Assembly: GCA_040768665.1 (NCBI GenBank)
Contig: JAXGMN010000035.1
Coordinates: 62,001-126,000 of the forward strand
DNA length: 64,000 bases
Source of the DNA: JABWBD01 sp040768665
Lineage (GTDB): Bacteria > Planctomycetota > Planctomycetia > Pirellulales > Thermoguttaceae
Direction: 5' to 3'
Part shown: piece after piece, positions 46,376 through 55,412 of the stretch
How positions within the stretch are numbered: position 1 is the first letter of the stretch
Layout of the letters: each line of letters starts with the position of its first letter
The notes under the pieces: generated by a model
Databases searched by the model: none
Told to the model about the DNA's origin: nothing
The model's input: the letters and a program-made list of their open reading frames with translations, nothing else
Program-made: the position numbers and the translations under genes

Positions 46376-46591
46376 CGGTGGCTCGATGTCAGCAGCCGGG
46401 CTGCTTGATGTTCCGGCGGGTCGTTGATTTTCATTCGTGGTCGAGAGGCAAAGGCGATTGGCGGGGGGTACCGCGATCACCGTTGCTCACACCACCTGCG
46501 CGCGGTAGAATCGCACCGACGACCAGCCTGCGGGCATTGCGTCGACGGAGCGGCTTGTACGGGAAGACACCTCGATAGACGGGGTCGAAAA

Positions 46592-47341
46592 TTGGCGATA
46601 GATGCTTCGCACGTTCGTAAACGCGTGGTAGGTAACCTGCTTCGCTCACCCGCGGTGGCCCTTCCCGTGGTCTTCGGCGCCGGACTGCTTTTGCTGGCAT
46701 GGTTGGCGGGCAGCGCGACCGGGGTGCTCGGCATTCTCGGTCTTTCAGGGGTCGTTCTTGGAGTCGGCATTGGGGCGCGGCGTCTATTGTTGCGGCGCGA
46801 CGAGTTGGTTCGCGAAGCGCGAGAGGATCTCAAGAAGGAGTCGGCCCGGAGCCATCGGGCTCATCTGAGACAGCTCCACCGGCGTCTGCGCCGGGATAGG
46901 GATCCTCGTACGGGACAATATCTCGCGGAACTTCGCCGCCTGTACGACCGCCTTCAGCGTGCGGGCTTGATGGGCAGCAGAGCCGCAAGCCCGGTCCTGC
47001 CGGAAGTTCGCACCAAGGCCGAGGAGCTCTACCGCTCCTGCGTAACTTCCATGGAGCGGGCGGTGCAGTTGTGGGAGACCTCACAGGAAATGGCCACCGA
47101 TCAGGCGAAGCAGCAGGCGTTGACCTCCCGCGAAATGCTGTTGGAGGAAGTCGGCAAAAGCGTGCGGCACCTGGGAGCTACCGTCGACCACCTTCAGACC
47201 GCCGGCCTGGGCCGCGGCGACGAAGGCGAGAGTCTGGCCCGCATGCGCGAAGAACTGGACCAGGGGCTCGAGATTGCCCGCCGGGTTGAGCAGCGGATGG
47301 CCGAACTGACCCGCGACGCGAGCGGCACGATGCGTGAATGA
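46592..47341 (+). CDS. Membrane-anchored coiled-coil protein
   Basis: The 249-residue protein has two hydrophobic segments (ALPVVFGAGLLLLAWLAGSA; VLGILGLSGVVLGVGIGA) followed by a long charged helix (residues 65-249; VREAREDLKKESARSHRAHL; LEIARRVEQRMAELTRDA) predicted to be a coiled coil. No family is recognised. The start is uncertain: TTG 46592 or GTG 46625; the longer ATG frame upstream reads like non-coding sequence. Confidence 0.6.
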   Translation: MAIDASHVRKRVVGNLLRSPAVALPVVFGAGLLLLAWLAGSATGVLGILGLSGVVLGVGIGARRLLLRRDELVREAREDLKKESARSHRAHLRQLHRRLRRDRDPRTGQYLAELRRLYDRLQRAGLMGSRAASPVLPEVRTKAEELYRSCVTSMERAVQLWETSQEMATDQAKQQALTSREMLLEEVGKSVRHLGATVDHLQTAGLGRGDEGESLARMREELDQGLEIARRVEQRMAELTRDASGTMRE

Positions 47342-47372
47342 GCTGTATCTACGTTCGTTGATCCTTACTCGG

Positions 47373-47464
47373 CGATTCCGCAAAACCGTTGGGACTGGCT
47401 CATTTTGCGGAGTCTTCGGAGTGAAATGTGCCTGTCCCCTCCTGACGCGGTTTTGGGGCAGGCT
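47373..47464. repeat. R6 element
   Basis: CTCATTTTGCGGAGTCTTCG ... GTGCCTGTCCCC as in 15818-15909; outer arms CCGCAAAACCG / CGCGGTTTTG. It separates two convergent genes and may act as a bidirectional terminator. Confidence 0.7.
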
Positions 47465-47465
47465 C

Positions 47466-50400
47466 TTACTTTGCGATTCCGAAGGCGGCGCTGAGGGTCG
47501 GCACAGGCCGAAAATCCGGATCATTGCGGTGGGCAATGTTTCGCCGGCCGAAATAGGAGCCATAGTAGGGCGAGTTGCCATCGACCCACGTGACCAGCTT
47601 GATAAAATCCTCTCGCGGCAGTTGCACTTCATAATGGTCCTTGCGGAGGATTTCGATCAGCTTGCTCCGGTGCGAGCCATAGGTGTACGGCCCGACCGCG
47701 GGCGCGTAGCCCATCGCGTCGGCGCCTTCGGGCTTAACGCCGACGAATTCCTGGATGTACGAGACGAGGTCCCTCCGGATGATGTTCTCGTACGAGCGGC
47801 AGAACAACTCGGTCATTTCGCCGGACAGGTCGAGATCTCCCTCGGTCTTCTCCCCGCCGTGACACGACACGCAATGCCGGTCGAAGATCGGCTGGATGTC
47901 GCTTGTGTAGTGCAAGGGGCGGGGCGCCGTTTCGCCGGGTTGCGGCTGCGGGTCGACCGGAGGCCGGGTCAAAGCTAGCGGGCGGAGATTGGCCGGCGCC
48001 TGGTTGCGGTGCTCGTGGCAGCCGATGCAGCTCCGCTGCTCGCCGGGCTGGAAATTGACGAAGGTCCGCATCCGCTGGATTTCCATGAAGTTCTCATCCA
48101 GCGCCGACAGGAAGATGTTGCGGTCGGCCGGCACGCGGAAATGAGCCGAGCCATCTTCGTGGACCGCGACGACGCCGTGGAGGACTTTCACACTCAGGTG
48201 CGTCCATAGGCTGATCGCAACCATCTGGCCCGGTGCGCGATCGTTCGCCTGGTACCCCAAGTAGGCCGACCACGGCCGCGGAACCTGCTCCATGACGCGC
48301 AGATACTTCACGGATCCCCGCGGAACTCCATCCAGGCCCTGGTACACGTCCGTAACGAGCACGGTGGCGTTTTCGGCAGAAGGCTCCTCTTCCGTCGACG
48401 GCGAGAGCACCGGGGGAATCGGCCGCGGCTCAAGGGGACGGGCTTGCCAGCAGGAGATCTCCGGATCCCGATAGATCGGCACACGGTTGCCGAAGACATC
48501 GAGCAAATAGAGGCCGTATCCGGCCGGATCGTTCCACATGCGATCCGGGTTGCAGGAGACCAGGAAGAACTTGCCCGCCAGCCGGTCTGCCGTGTTGTCG
48601 GCCAGCGGATAGGGGTCGCAGTACCAGGGACCGTAGATGTCCGTGATCCAGCGGCCGTTGCGGAACTGCCGCAGGGCCCAATTCCCCTTGGGCACACAAC
48701 CGGGCGTCAACGCGGTCATCGCCTCTTCCGACCGCTTATTCTTATGGAGGTCGATAAGCAGAATTGCACCCATGTTCCCCGGGCAGTGGCCGGCGCCAAG
48801 ACAGACGACCAGGTTGCCTCGACCGGGCACGTGCCGGGCCTGGTTGAACACGGCGGGCGTGGTGATGTTGTTGCCGTAGATTTCTTCGGAACGGCTGCCG
48901 TCGGGGCAAGTGGCCCAAAGCGATTGCACGGCGCCGGCGCCTTTGTCGACATACTCCCAACGGTTGTAGAGGATCCGGCCATCGTTCATGACGGTCGGGC
49001 AGAACTCGCTCAGCGCGCCCTGCGAAAGCTGCACGAGCCCCGAACCGTCGGCGTTGATGCGGTAGAGGTTGGCAACCGTCAGCCCATGGCCGCCGCAGAG
49101 GACACTCCGCTGACTCCGCGTCGACGTGAAGACGATGCGACCGTCGGGCAGATAGCAGGGGTGCATGTCGTCGGTCCAGTGTCCGTACCGGCCCGGACTG
49201 TTGGCAAGCTCGTCGCGAGAACAGGTCGCGTAGGTGGCAATCCGTTCCTCTTCGTCGTCGGGCGGAAACGTGATCTGCCGCAGTCCGCCGCCATCGACGG
49301 CCATTTCGAAGATCCGGAAACCGGCCGGCTCGGCAGGCTTGTAGTTGAAAAGAATCCGCTGGGCGTCGAAAGAAAGATCGTAGCGGTCGACCAGACCATG
49401 GGCGAGTTGCGGCGCGATCTCGGTAACGGCCCCGTCGGAAAGCGAGAGCTGATACAACCCGCCCCCGAAGCGGCGGATCCCAGCGATGAACTCGTCGTAA
49501 TAATGGTCGGAATCGTACGTGTATCGTTTGACGAACACGAGCTTCTTGCCCGCCAGGAGCGGGTTCCTCACCACGAGTGCGTCGCGTTTGAGGCTCGCGA
49601 GTTCTTCAAGCAACTTGCGGGTCTGCGCTTCTGCGGGATCGAGTTTGCCAACTGCTTGCTCGACCAAACGTTGTCGCAAGGCGGCGACGCTTGTAAGGAG
49701 TTCGGCGCCCGCATATTGGCCGGCGTACGCAGCATCGAGTTCTTCAACCGCGTTGCGCAGTGCATCGGTTGCCGCGAGAGCCGTCTTCAACTCCGCCGCG
49801 GTTACGCAGAGGTCGAGCCAGCGCGGATCGGAAGACGCAACACCCGTCTCGGCAAGCTCCTGGCATCGATCCCCGAGGACGGCTCCGTCGGACCCAAGGA
49901 TTCCGACCACGGAGTCGATGAACTTCCGCTCGAAATCGAGGGATTCCTGCCTTGCAAACCAACCCGTTGTCGCCTCGAACCAGCCGGCGTCGATCTCGTC
50001 GAGCAGCCGGTTCGAGGATCTGGGGAAATCGTTTTCGATCATCGCCCAGATCGCGGGGATCGGCTCGGATGCAATTCGCACCGCCGTGAACCAGGAGCCT
50101 CGGTCGCCTTTGCGAAGAGACACCACCAGGCGGTTTTCGCCGGCCTTGAGTTTCAGATCGATGAGCACCGCGTCGTGCCAGCCGCGGCGCTTGGCCACCG
50201 GCACGTTTTCATACCCCGCCAGCTTGTTCTGCAATGGCACTGGCTGACCGTTGAGCCAAACGAGCGACTCCGAGGCTTCAGCGCCCGCCCCGCACGGCGG
50301 CGGCCGGTATGCAAAGCCGCCGAAGCGTTCGTGGCGCGATAGTTCGAGCGTAAGCGTCACGGGGCGGCTGGCCGTGATCGTTGTAAACAGCCAATCCGCC

Positions 50401-50906
50401 CTGGAACCCGGCGGCGACGGATTGCCCGCCTGGTCCGCCGGGCAACGCTTCCAACGCGACTTTCCCTGGTTGACGTCGTTGTGATCGATCTCGCCCGGGG
50501 TGATGGCGGCCGCATCCGGCGATTCGGGTGCGCCGAGTTGTGTCGAGTACCAGTTGCCAATCTTGATTGCCTCGCGGGCCTGATCCTGAGAGCCCTGCCA
50601 CGAGCGGAGGCGGTCGCGCGTGGAGAGCATTGTCTGCTGGAGCGTGTCGTGCTTGGCATACAAGGCGCTCCGGCTCTCGACATGGTCTGCCGCGGATGCC
50701 GATGCAACAAACAGAAGGCAGGAGCACACCGCAATGGCCCGTCCCAGCGAGCCATGCAACGGCTTGAGCGAGGCAAGAGAGAGGCTGCCGAAAGCGCGGA
50801 CTGGCTCTGCAACGGCTGGTGTGTTGCCTCGACGATAGGTACAAGACGTTGTGGTGCCTGCCCCCTGTTTCAGCGCCCTCCGAGCGATGGGACACTCCGG
50901 TTTCAT
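47466..50906 (-). CDS. Giant HZS-alpha-like propeller protein with c-type haem motifs
   Basis: The 1146-residue secreted protein has a signal-like segment (GRAIAVCSCLLFVASASA, about residues 55-72), a beta-sandwich, a helical region, a TolB/WD40-like propeller (DGRIVFTSTRSQRSVLCGGH; NDGRILYNRWEYVD) and a C-terminal domain with haem motifs CIGCH and CVSCHGG. It belongs to the HZS_alpha-related proteins, which are widespread in planctomycetes that do not do anammox; no other hydrazine synthase subunits are nearby, so hydrazine synthesis is not implied. Start 50906 has an ideal Shine-Dalgarno (GAGGAGGTGAAACG). Confidence 0.85.
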   Translation of the reverse strand: MKPECPIARRALKQGAGTTTSCTYRRGNTPAVAEPVRAFGSLSLASLKPLHGSLGRAIAVCSCLLFVASASAADHVESRSALYAKHDTLQQTMLSTRDRLRSWQGSQDQAREAIKIGNWYSTQLGAPESPDAAAITPGEIDHNDVNQGKSRWKRCPADQAGNPSPPGSRADWLFTTITASRPVTLTLELSRHERFGGFAYRPPPCGAGAEASESLVWLNGQPVPLQNKLAGYENVPVAKRRGWHDAVLIDLKLKAGENRLVVSLRKGDRGSWFTAVRIASEPIPAIWAMIENDFPRSSNRLLDEIDAGWFEATTGWFARQESLDFERKFIDSVVGILGSDGAVLGDRCQELAETGVASSDPRWLDLCVTAAELKTALAATDALRNAVEELDAAYAGQYAGAELLTSVAALRQRLVEQAVGKLDPAEAQTRKLLEELASLKRDALVVRNPLLAGKKLVFVKRYTYDSDHYYDEFIAGIRRFGGGLYQLSLSDGAVTEIAPQLAHGLVDRYDLSFDAQRILFNYKPAEPAGFRIFEMAVDGGGLRQITFPPDDEEERIATYATCSRDELANSPGRYGHWTDDMHPCYLPDGRIVFTSTRSQRSVLCGGHGLTVANLYRINADGSGLVQLSQGALSEFCPTVMNDGRILYNRWEYVDKGAGAVQSLWATCPDGSRSEEIYGNNITTPAVFNQARHVPGRGNLVVCLGAGHCPGNMGAILLIDLHKNKRSEEAMTALTPGCVPKGNWALRQFRNGRWITDIYGPWYCDPYPLADNTADRLAGKFFLVSCNPDRMWNDPAGYGLYLLDVFGNRVPIYRDPEISCWQARPLEPRPIPPVLSPSTEEEPSAENATVLVTDVYQGLDGVPRGSVKYLRVMEQVPRPWSAYLGYQANDRAPGQMVAISLWTHLSVKVLHGVVAVHEDGSAHFRVPADRNIFLSALDENFMEIQRMRTFVNFQPGEQRSCIGCHEHRNQAPANLRPLALTRPPVDPQPQPGETAPRPLHYTSDIQPIFDRHCVSCHGGEKTEGDLDLSGEMTELFCRSYENIIRRDLVSYIQEFVGVKPEGADAMGYAPAVGPYTYGSHRSKLIEILRKDHYEVQLPREDFIKLVTWVDGNSPYYGSYFGRRNIAHRNDPDFRPVPTLSAAFGIAK

Positions 50907-51108
50907 CGTTTCACCTCCTCATTGGCAGTGGGCACTGCTCGTCATTGGGTAACTTGGTGCCGGGGTAGCACATGCACGACCGCTGAGAAGCAGGGGCAGG
51001 GCCTGGGTCGCCACACGTTGCTGCTTCGTGAACCATGCGACTCGTTTCGTGTCGGTATAAGGGAGGTAGGATACGCCTGTCAAGCGGGGTTAGGCGTGGT
51101 GTGCGGTT

Positions 51109-51978
51109 CTATGGCAGGAACGCCTTCAGGTGCGCGACGTCGCCGCCGGCGAGTTCCAAGGCGCGCTGAAAGAAAGGCGTCGCCCGTGGTGCTTCGCCAT
51201 CGCAGTGAAGCATGACCCCCAGAAGAAAAAGGAGATCCGCATTGTCGGGCTCGTCCAAACCGGCCTGGGCGAGGGCATCGATGTGCGCCTGCTTGGCCAT
51301 CCGGTTCGCGCCATAGAGGATGTCGACTCGGAAGTTGGAACGTGGCCATCCGGGGTCCAGCTCCAGCCCGCGCTTGATCGCCCGGGCTGCCCATTCGTAC
51401 CGCCCCGACGCGACCAGGGCAAATCCCTGGCGGAACCATGCATCGGCCAAAAGCGGGGCCGCCTTGACGGCTTCCTTGTAGCGGAGGTAGGCGGTGGTGA
51501 ACTTCTGATCGAGGAATTGGGCGTCGCCGAATTCAATGAACCGCCGGCCTAACGCTACCGAACGGGCATTGCTCGCCCGCGGCACGGCCGGCTCCTCGTC
51601 GGCGTCCGCTTTGTTCTCCGGTACCACGATAACGTTCGTGTTCGGACGAATCTGCGGCGCGACGCCCATCATCCGTTTCATCACTTCCGGACCATAGAGC
51701 GTTTCAGCGGGCAGATGTAGCGGGGCCCCCGACCAGTAGTTGAAGTGCGGTGGCGGATAGAGATAACCGGGCGGATACGCATAGTACGGATCATAGCCGT
51801 AGGGATACGCATACCAGCCGGGACCGTACTGGACCGTGCCAATCGTCAGGCCCCCGGAAGGCGGCAGAAGACCGTGCCCTAAGCGGAACCCGACTGCCAA
51901 CCGGCCGGCGAACAAGGTCGGTGCCGTCGAGAGGGACATAACCGCAGCCAGTGCCAGGATTGTTGTCGTCCGTTGCAT
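51109..51978 (-). CDS. Secreted TPR protein with Tyr/Pro-rich segment
   Basis: The 289-residue protein has a signal peptide (TILALAAVMSLSTAPTLFAG), a Tyr/Pro/Gly-rich stretch (YAYPYGYDPYYAYPPGYLYP) and TPR repeats from residue 150 (AYLRYKEAVKAAPLLADAWF; WAARAIKRGLELDPGWPRSN). GGGAGGAAATGCA precedes ATG 51978. It is likely a cell-surface scaffold; the exact role is unknown. Confidence 0.78.
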   Translation of the reverse strand: MQRTTTILALAAVMSLSTAPTLFAGRLAVGFRLGHGLLPPSGGLTIGTVQYGPGWYAYPYGYDPYYAYPPGYLYPPPHFNYWSGAPLHLPAETLYGPEVMKRMMGVAPQIRPNTNVIVVPENKADADEEPAVPRASNARSVALGRRFIEFGDAQFLDQKFTTAYLRYKEAVKAAPLLADAWFRQGFALVASGRYEWAARAIKRGLELDPGWPRSNFRVDILYGANRMAKQAHIDALAQAGLDEPDNADLLFLLGVMLHCDGEAPRATPFFQRALELAGGDVAHLKAFLP

Positions 51979-52043
51979 TGCATTTCCTCCCTCTGTGGGA
52001 AAGACCGAATGCCGATCGAACAGTCCGGCCGCTAAACGGGTGT

Positions 52044-52138
52044 GATGAAAAACGGGACGGGCTCCGCAAGACCTTGTATCTTCGTATCATCCGTCCCATT
52101 CACCCACCACGAATTGCGGTGGCCGTCCCATTTTCATC
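52044..52138. repeat. R4 element
   Basis: TGATGAAAAACGGGACGG at the left and CCGTCCCATTTTCATCA at the right form the arms; the centre contains CGCAAGACCTTGTATCTTCG, also seen in the other R4 copies in the opposite strand. Confidence 0.7.
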
Positions 52139-52252
52139 AGACCACCGCTGGACGGCAGCCGAACCGATTCGGCCTCCAGTGGAAGTATCACCGGTTTGGG
52201 CGGGGGATGCAAGCGAATTTCCTCGGAAAGCAATACTTGCCTGCGCCGGAGA

Positions 52253-53518
52253 TCATTCGCGGTCGGTGGCCAGCCGTATGGCGATTCGGCATGCCTGCCG
52301 GAACTGACTGAGATTCAGCCGCTCCTCGGTGGTATGCGGGTTTTCCTGGCCACAGCCGAGGCTGACTGTCGGAATCCCGCGCGCCGTCATCCAATTGGCA
52401 TCGAGACCGCCGTTGGAAATTGCCCGCAACGGCTCTCCACCGGCTGCCCGTACGGCGGCCTCTGCCGCCAAAATGGAGGGGTCGTTGTCAGCGAGCCGGA
52501 ACGCCTCATAGTCCAATCGGCCATCGATCTCGACTCGCCCCGTGGAATCAGCAACATTGCGGACTTCGCGCGCGGCGTCGCGGAACGCGTGCTCGATCGC
52601 CCGGACAATTTTCCGGCGAAACACCGGATCGTGACTGCGGGCCTCGGCACGGAGTTCGACAAAGGGAGTGACGACATTGGTCGCATCGCCGCCGCGGATC
52701 ACGCCCACGTTGCTTGTTCCTCGGCGACCGTCTTGTTCCACAAGTCCGTGCCAACCATTTTCGTGGAGGCGAGCGACGGCGAGCGAGGCGATCGCAATCG
52801 CACTGACCCCTTTTTCCGGAACATTGCCGGCGTGACTGGCGATACCGTGAACGCGTATGTCCATTCGGTAACCGCCGGTGGCTCCGATGGTGATCTTTTC
52901 CGGCGAGCCGCCGTCGAAATTGAACGCCAGCCGCGGCTTGCCAAGCATGCCCATTTGAAGGTTCCGGGCGCCGAACAGGCCAACCTCCTCCTGTACCGTC
53001 CAAAGAAACGTCAGCGGCGGGTGGGGCAGACCGCGGCGGAGGATTTCCAGCGCGGTATGGAGAACGACTGCAACGCCGGCACGGTCATCCGCGCCCAAGG
53101 CGGTCGTCTTCTCCCTGGGAGCCACGTAGTCGCCCCGGACGACGGGGCGGGCTCCCTCGCAAAGCGGCACCGTGTCCATATGGGCCATGAGGAGACGGCG
53201 CGGGCCACGATACGTTCCCGGCAGTTTCAAGACGAGATTGCCGGCTTCGCCACCGAGTGGAGTACGGCGATGTGCTCGATCAGTGCGAACGGCTTCGTTT
53301 GGTGCTCCCGCCTCAAGCAGTCGCCGACGGATGAACTGAGCAACCGCTGCCTCGTGCCCGCTTCGGCCGGGAATTGCCAGGAGTTCGAGGACCAATCGTT
53401 GGGATTGTCTCAGATCGGGCTCGATGGCTTTCGCCGCCTGGTCGTCAGGGGCCGTAGTCGATGCCGGTGGAGACTTGTGGTGTTGTGGCACTGGGTTGCC
53501 CAGGTTCAAGAAACGCAC
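52253..53518 (-). CDS. M20-family metallopeptidase (PepT-like)
   Basis: The 421-residue enzyme shows LLMAHMDTVPL (metal His/Asp), ALGADDRAGVAVVLHTALEI (bridging Asp), WTVQEEVGLFGARN (catalytic Glu) and a dimerisation domain (TGGYRMDIRVHGIASHAG), ending with ISNGGLDANWM. It cleaves dipeptides or tripeptides or deacylates amino acids. The GTG start at 53518 lies inside a terminator hairpin and lacks an RBS; the real start may be a non-ATG codon within the next 30 residues, as the fold begins near residue 37. Confidence 0.85.
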   Translation of the reverse strand: MRFLNLGNPVPQHHKSPPASTTAPDDQAAKAIEPDLRQSQRLVLELLAIPGRSGHEAAVAQFIRRRLLEAGAPNEAVRTDRAHRRTPLGGEAGNLVLKLPGTYRGPRRLLMAHMDTVPLCEGARPVVRGDYVAPREKTTALGADDRAGVAVVLHTALEILRRGLPHPPLTFLWTVQEEVGLFGARNLQMGMLGKPRLAFNFDGGSPEKITIGATGGYRMDIRVHGIASHAGNVPEKGVSAIAIASLAVARLHENGWHGLVEQDGRRGTSNVGVIRGGDATNVVTPFVELRAEARSHDPVFRRKIVRAIEHAFRDAAREVRNVADSTGRVEIDGRLDYEAFRLADNDPSILAAEAAVRAAGGEPLRAISNGGLDANWMTARGIPTVSLGCGQENPHTTEERLNLSQFRQACRIAIRLATDRE

Positions 53519-53546
53519 GCCGCCGGAAACACTCCGGCGGCGTGCA
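53516..53546 (-). terminator. Intrinsic hairpin after the EF-hand gene
   Basis: GCACGCCGCCGG and CCGGCGGCGTGC form a perfect 12-bp stem with a 7-base loop, followed on the minus strand by GTTTCTTG. It lies 27 bp after the EF-hand stop codon. Confidence 0.6.
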
Positions 53547-53572
53547 GGGAGGGGGGACGTTAAAGATTCAGC

Positions 53573-54097
53573 CTACTGCTGCTTCTTGGCCCGGGCTTTC
53601 CTTGCACCCGGCTTGCCCGCCCTTTTCGCCTTCGCCTGGCCTTCCTTGAACTCTTCGAGGGTGACCTTCTTGTCGCCGTTCTTGTCCATCTTTTCGAACA
53701 TCTGCTGGGCCCTGTCGAGTTGGGCGGCGTCTTTGCGTTTGCCCTTGAACTCCTCCGCGGTCAAGACGCCGTCGTTGTCCTGGTCCATCGACATGAAGCG
53801 GGCTTCGATCGGCTTGTTCTTGAACTCGACGATGCACACACTGCCGTTGGCGTCCTTGTCGAGCAACTTGAAGATAGCCTCCTGCCTCGCATCGCCTTTT
53901 CTGCCCTTGAATTCGTCCAGCGACAACTTCTCATCGCCATCCTTGTCCATCTTCTTGAACTGCTCCTCAGCCGCCTTGCTCTGCTTTTCCTGAGCGTCTT
54001 TCTTCTTGGCAGCGGCGTCGTCCTGCGCCCATGCATTACCGGCAACGACCAGGCAGGCAACCACGGCAGCAAGCCACAGCGAGCAATTTCTGAACAT
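53573..54097 (-). CDS. Secreted EF-hand calcium-binding protein
   Basis: The 174-residue protein has a signal peptide (MFRNCSLWLAAVVACLVVAG) and four EF-hand loops: DKDGDEKLSLDEF, DKDANGSVCIVEF, DQDNDGVLTAEEF and DKNGDKKVTLEEF, with a Lys/Arg-rich tail. I start at 54097, behind TGAGGAGGTTCAC; the longer frame to 54241 has no signal. EF-hand secreted proteins are common in planctomycetes; partners are unknown. Confidence 0.88.
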   Translation of the reverse strand: MFRNCSLWLAAVVACLVVAGNAWAQDDAAAKKKDAQEKQSKAAEEQFKKMDKDGDEKLSLDEFKGRKGDARQEAIFKLLDKDANGSVCIVEFKNKPIEARFMSMDQDNDGVLTAEEFKGKRKDAAQLDRAQQMFEKMDKNGDKKVTLEEFKEGQAKAKRAGKPGARKARAKKQQ

Positions 54098-54445
54098 GTG
54101 AACCTCCTCAACAACTCGGTGGAAACTCTCAAGCCCGGACTTCACGCAAGTACGGGCAACATACGCCTTCTCCGAGCGCCTACTAGAACACCGGTCCAAG
54201 ACGAAGTAAAGGCCCCCGGGCGGTTTTCGCATGACCGGCACTGCGCTGGCTGGTCAAAATCAAGAGAGACCTGCCAAATCCATGAAACCCGACTCCGGTC
54301 CCGAGGTTTCGCAGAATACCCGGTCTGTCACAAAGATTGCGCTACGGAGGGGGTAAGCACGTTTTTCCCGGAAATGGTTGGATCGCAAACCGAACTGCCG
54401 AGATGGCAGTTCGGCGCGGAGGTTTTTCGCCCAGGCGATGGCTTC
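54098..54445. other. No recognisable gene
   Basis: No coding family or repeat is evident; GGCAGTTCGG / CCGAACTGCC near 54400 is a short palindrome. Confidence 0.45.
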
Positions 54446-55327
54446 TCAACGGGCCTTCGGCGGGTTTGGGCCCGACATGCCGATCCGCTGCGCCACCGCT
54501 TCGAGGAATGTTCTCGCTTCCGCGGCCGCTTGGTCTGGATTCTCAACGTAGGGATAGAGCTCGACCGTCACCCATCCCGGGTAGCCGCTGGCCACGATCT
54601 CACGGAGCACGGCCTCAAAGTCGATGCATCCCGCGGCCGGGGATCAGATGGGCGTGGACGCGTGAGGGGGCGATGTCTTCCAGATGATAGTGTCTTGTTT
54701 GAGAGGCCATCCGCGGAATCCAGGTTTCCGGATCCTCTCCGACGCAGTAGGCGTGGCCGATGTCGAAATTCAGTCCGACCCGCGGCGAATCGACGCGGCC
54801 GGCGAACTCGAGGTACTGCTCGAACCGCTCGATCAGCAATCCGGGTTCCGGCTCGATGAGCAGGTCGACTCCGATCTGCTGTGCGACCTCGACGCAGGGC
54901 ATGAATTCGTCGTAGAACAATCGTGCCGCATCCTTCCACGACTGTTCCGGCCCCAGCGGGCCGCCCGGTTCGGTCTGAACCGCCGGGGCGCCCAGTTCCC
55001 CGGCCAGACGCAGTGCCCGCTTGGTGTGCTCCCGCCGGATCGCACGGTAATGCGCATCGGGCTCGATCCAGGAAGGGTGCCAGTACGGCTGCCTGGGATC
55101 GGCCACGGCATTCATCATGAACCCGTTGATATTGGAGATTGCCAGGGCATGCTGCTCGAGGCAACCTGAATGGCCTGCTTTCGCTCCTCCAACAGTCCCG
55201 CGGGCCAGGCGTGCGGCACGTCGGCCAGCAACTCGATCCCTCGGTAGCCCAACGACGCGACCCTGCGGATCGCTTCTTCGACCGAGTAGTGCATGTAGGC
55301 ATTCGAACTAAAAGCCAGCTTCATCAT
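54446..55327 (-). pseudogene. Sugar phosphate isomerase/epimerase, two frameshifts
   Basis: Three consecutive frames give one xylose-isomerase-like TIM barrel. The N-terminal piece runs from 55327 (MMKLAFSSNAYMHYSVEEAI, RVASLGYRGIELLADVPHAW). The middle piece is at 55118-54615 (SNINGFMMNAVADPRQPYW; VDLLIEPEPGLLIE; RVGLNFDIGHAYCVGED). The C-terminal piece is at 54640-54446 (IDFEAVLREIVASGYPGWVT, VELYPYVENPDQAA). Shifts lie near 55160 and 54627. Everything needed for a roughly 290-residue enzyme is there, so sequencing error is possible. Confidence 0.7.
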
Positions 55328-55338
55328 CCTGCTCCCAC

Positions 55339-55408
55339 TTATCTCTTATCCCTTATCTCTTATCCCTTATCCCTTATCCCTTATCCCTTATCCCTTATCC
55401 CTTATCCC
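55339..55408. repeat. TTATCCC heptamer tandem repeat
   Basis: About ten head-to-tail copies of TTATCCC (two are TTATCTC) lie between the isomerase and the ABC-2 permease, upstream of the isomerase on its strand. Length variation in such a tract could affect the neighbouring promoter. Confidence 0.85.
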
Positions 55409-55412
55409 ACCC

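Noticed and set aside
48444..50342. 632-codon open frame on the plus strand
   Set aside because: It is the antisense of the HZS-alpha-like gene, whose haem motifs and propeller repeats are unambiguous.
47466..50906. Hydrazine synthase and thus anammox metabolism
   Set aside because: HZS-alpha-like domains are common in non-anammox planctomycetes; no HZS beta/gamma or other anammox genes are present.
52196..53563. 455-codon plus-strand frame
   Set aside because: Antisense of the M20 peptidase, which has all metal-binding motifs.
55339..55408. Possible CRISPR array
   Set aside because: The unit is only 7 bp, without spacers or cas genes: a simple tandem repeat.
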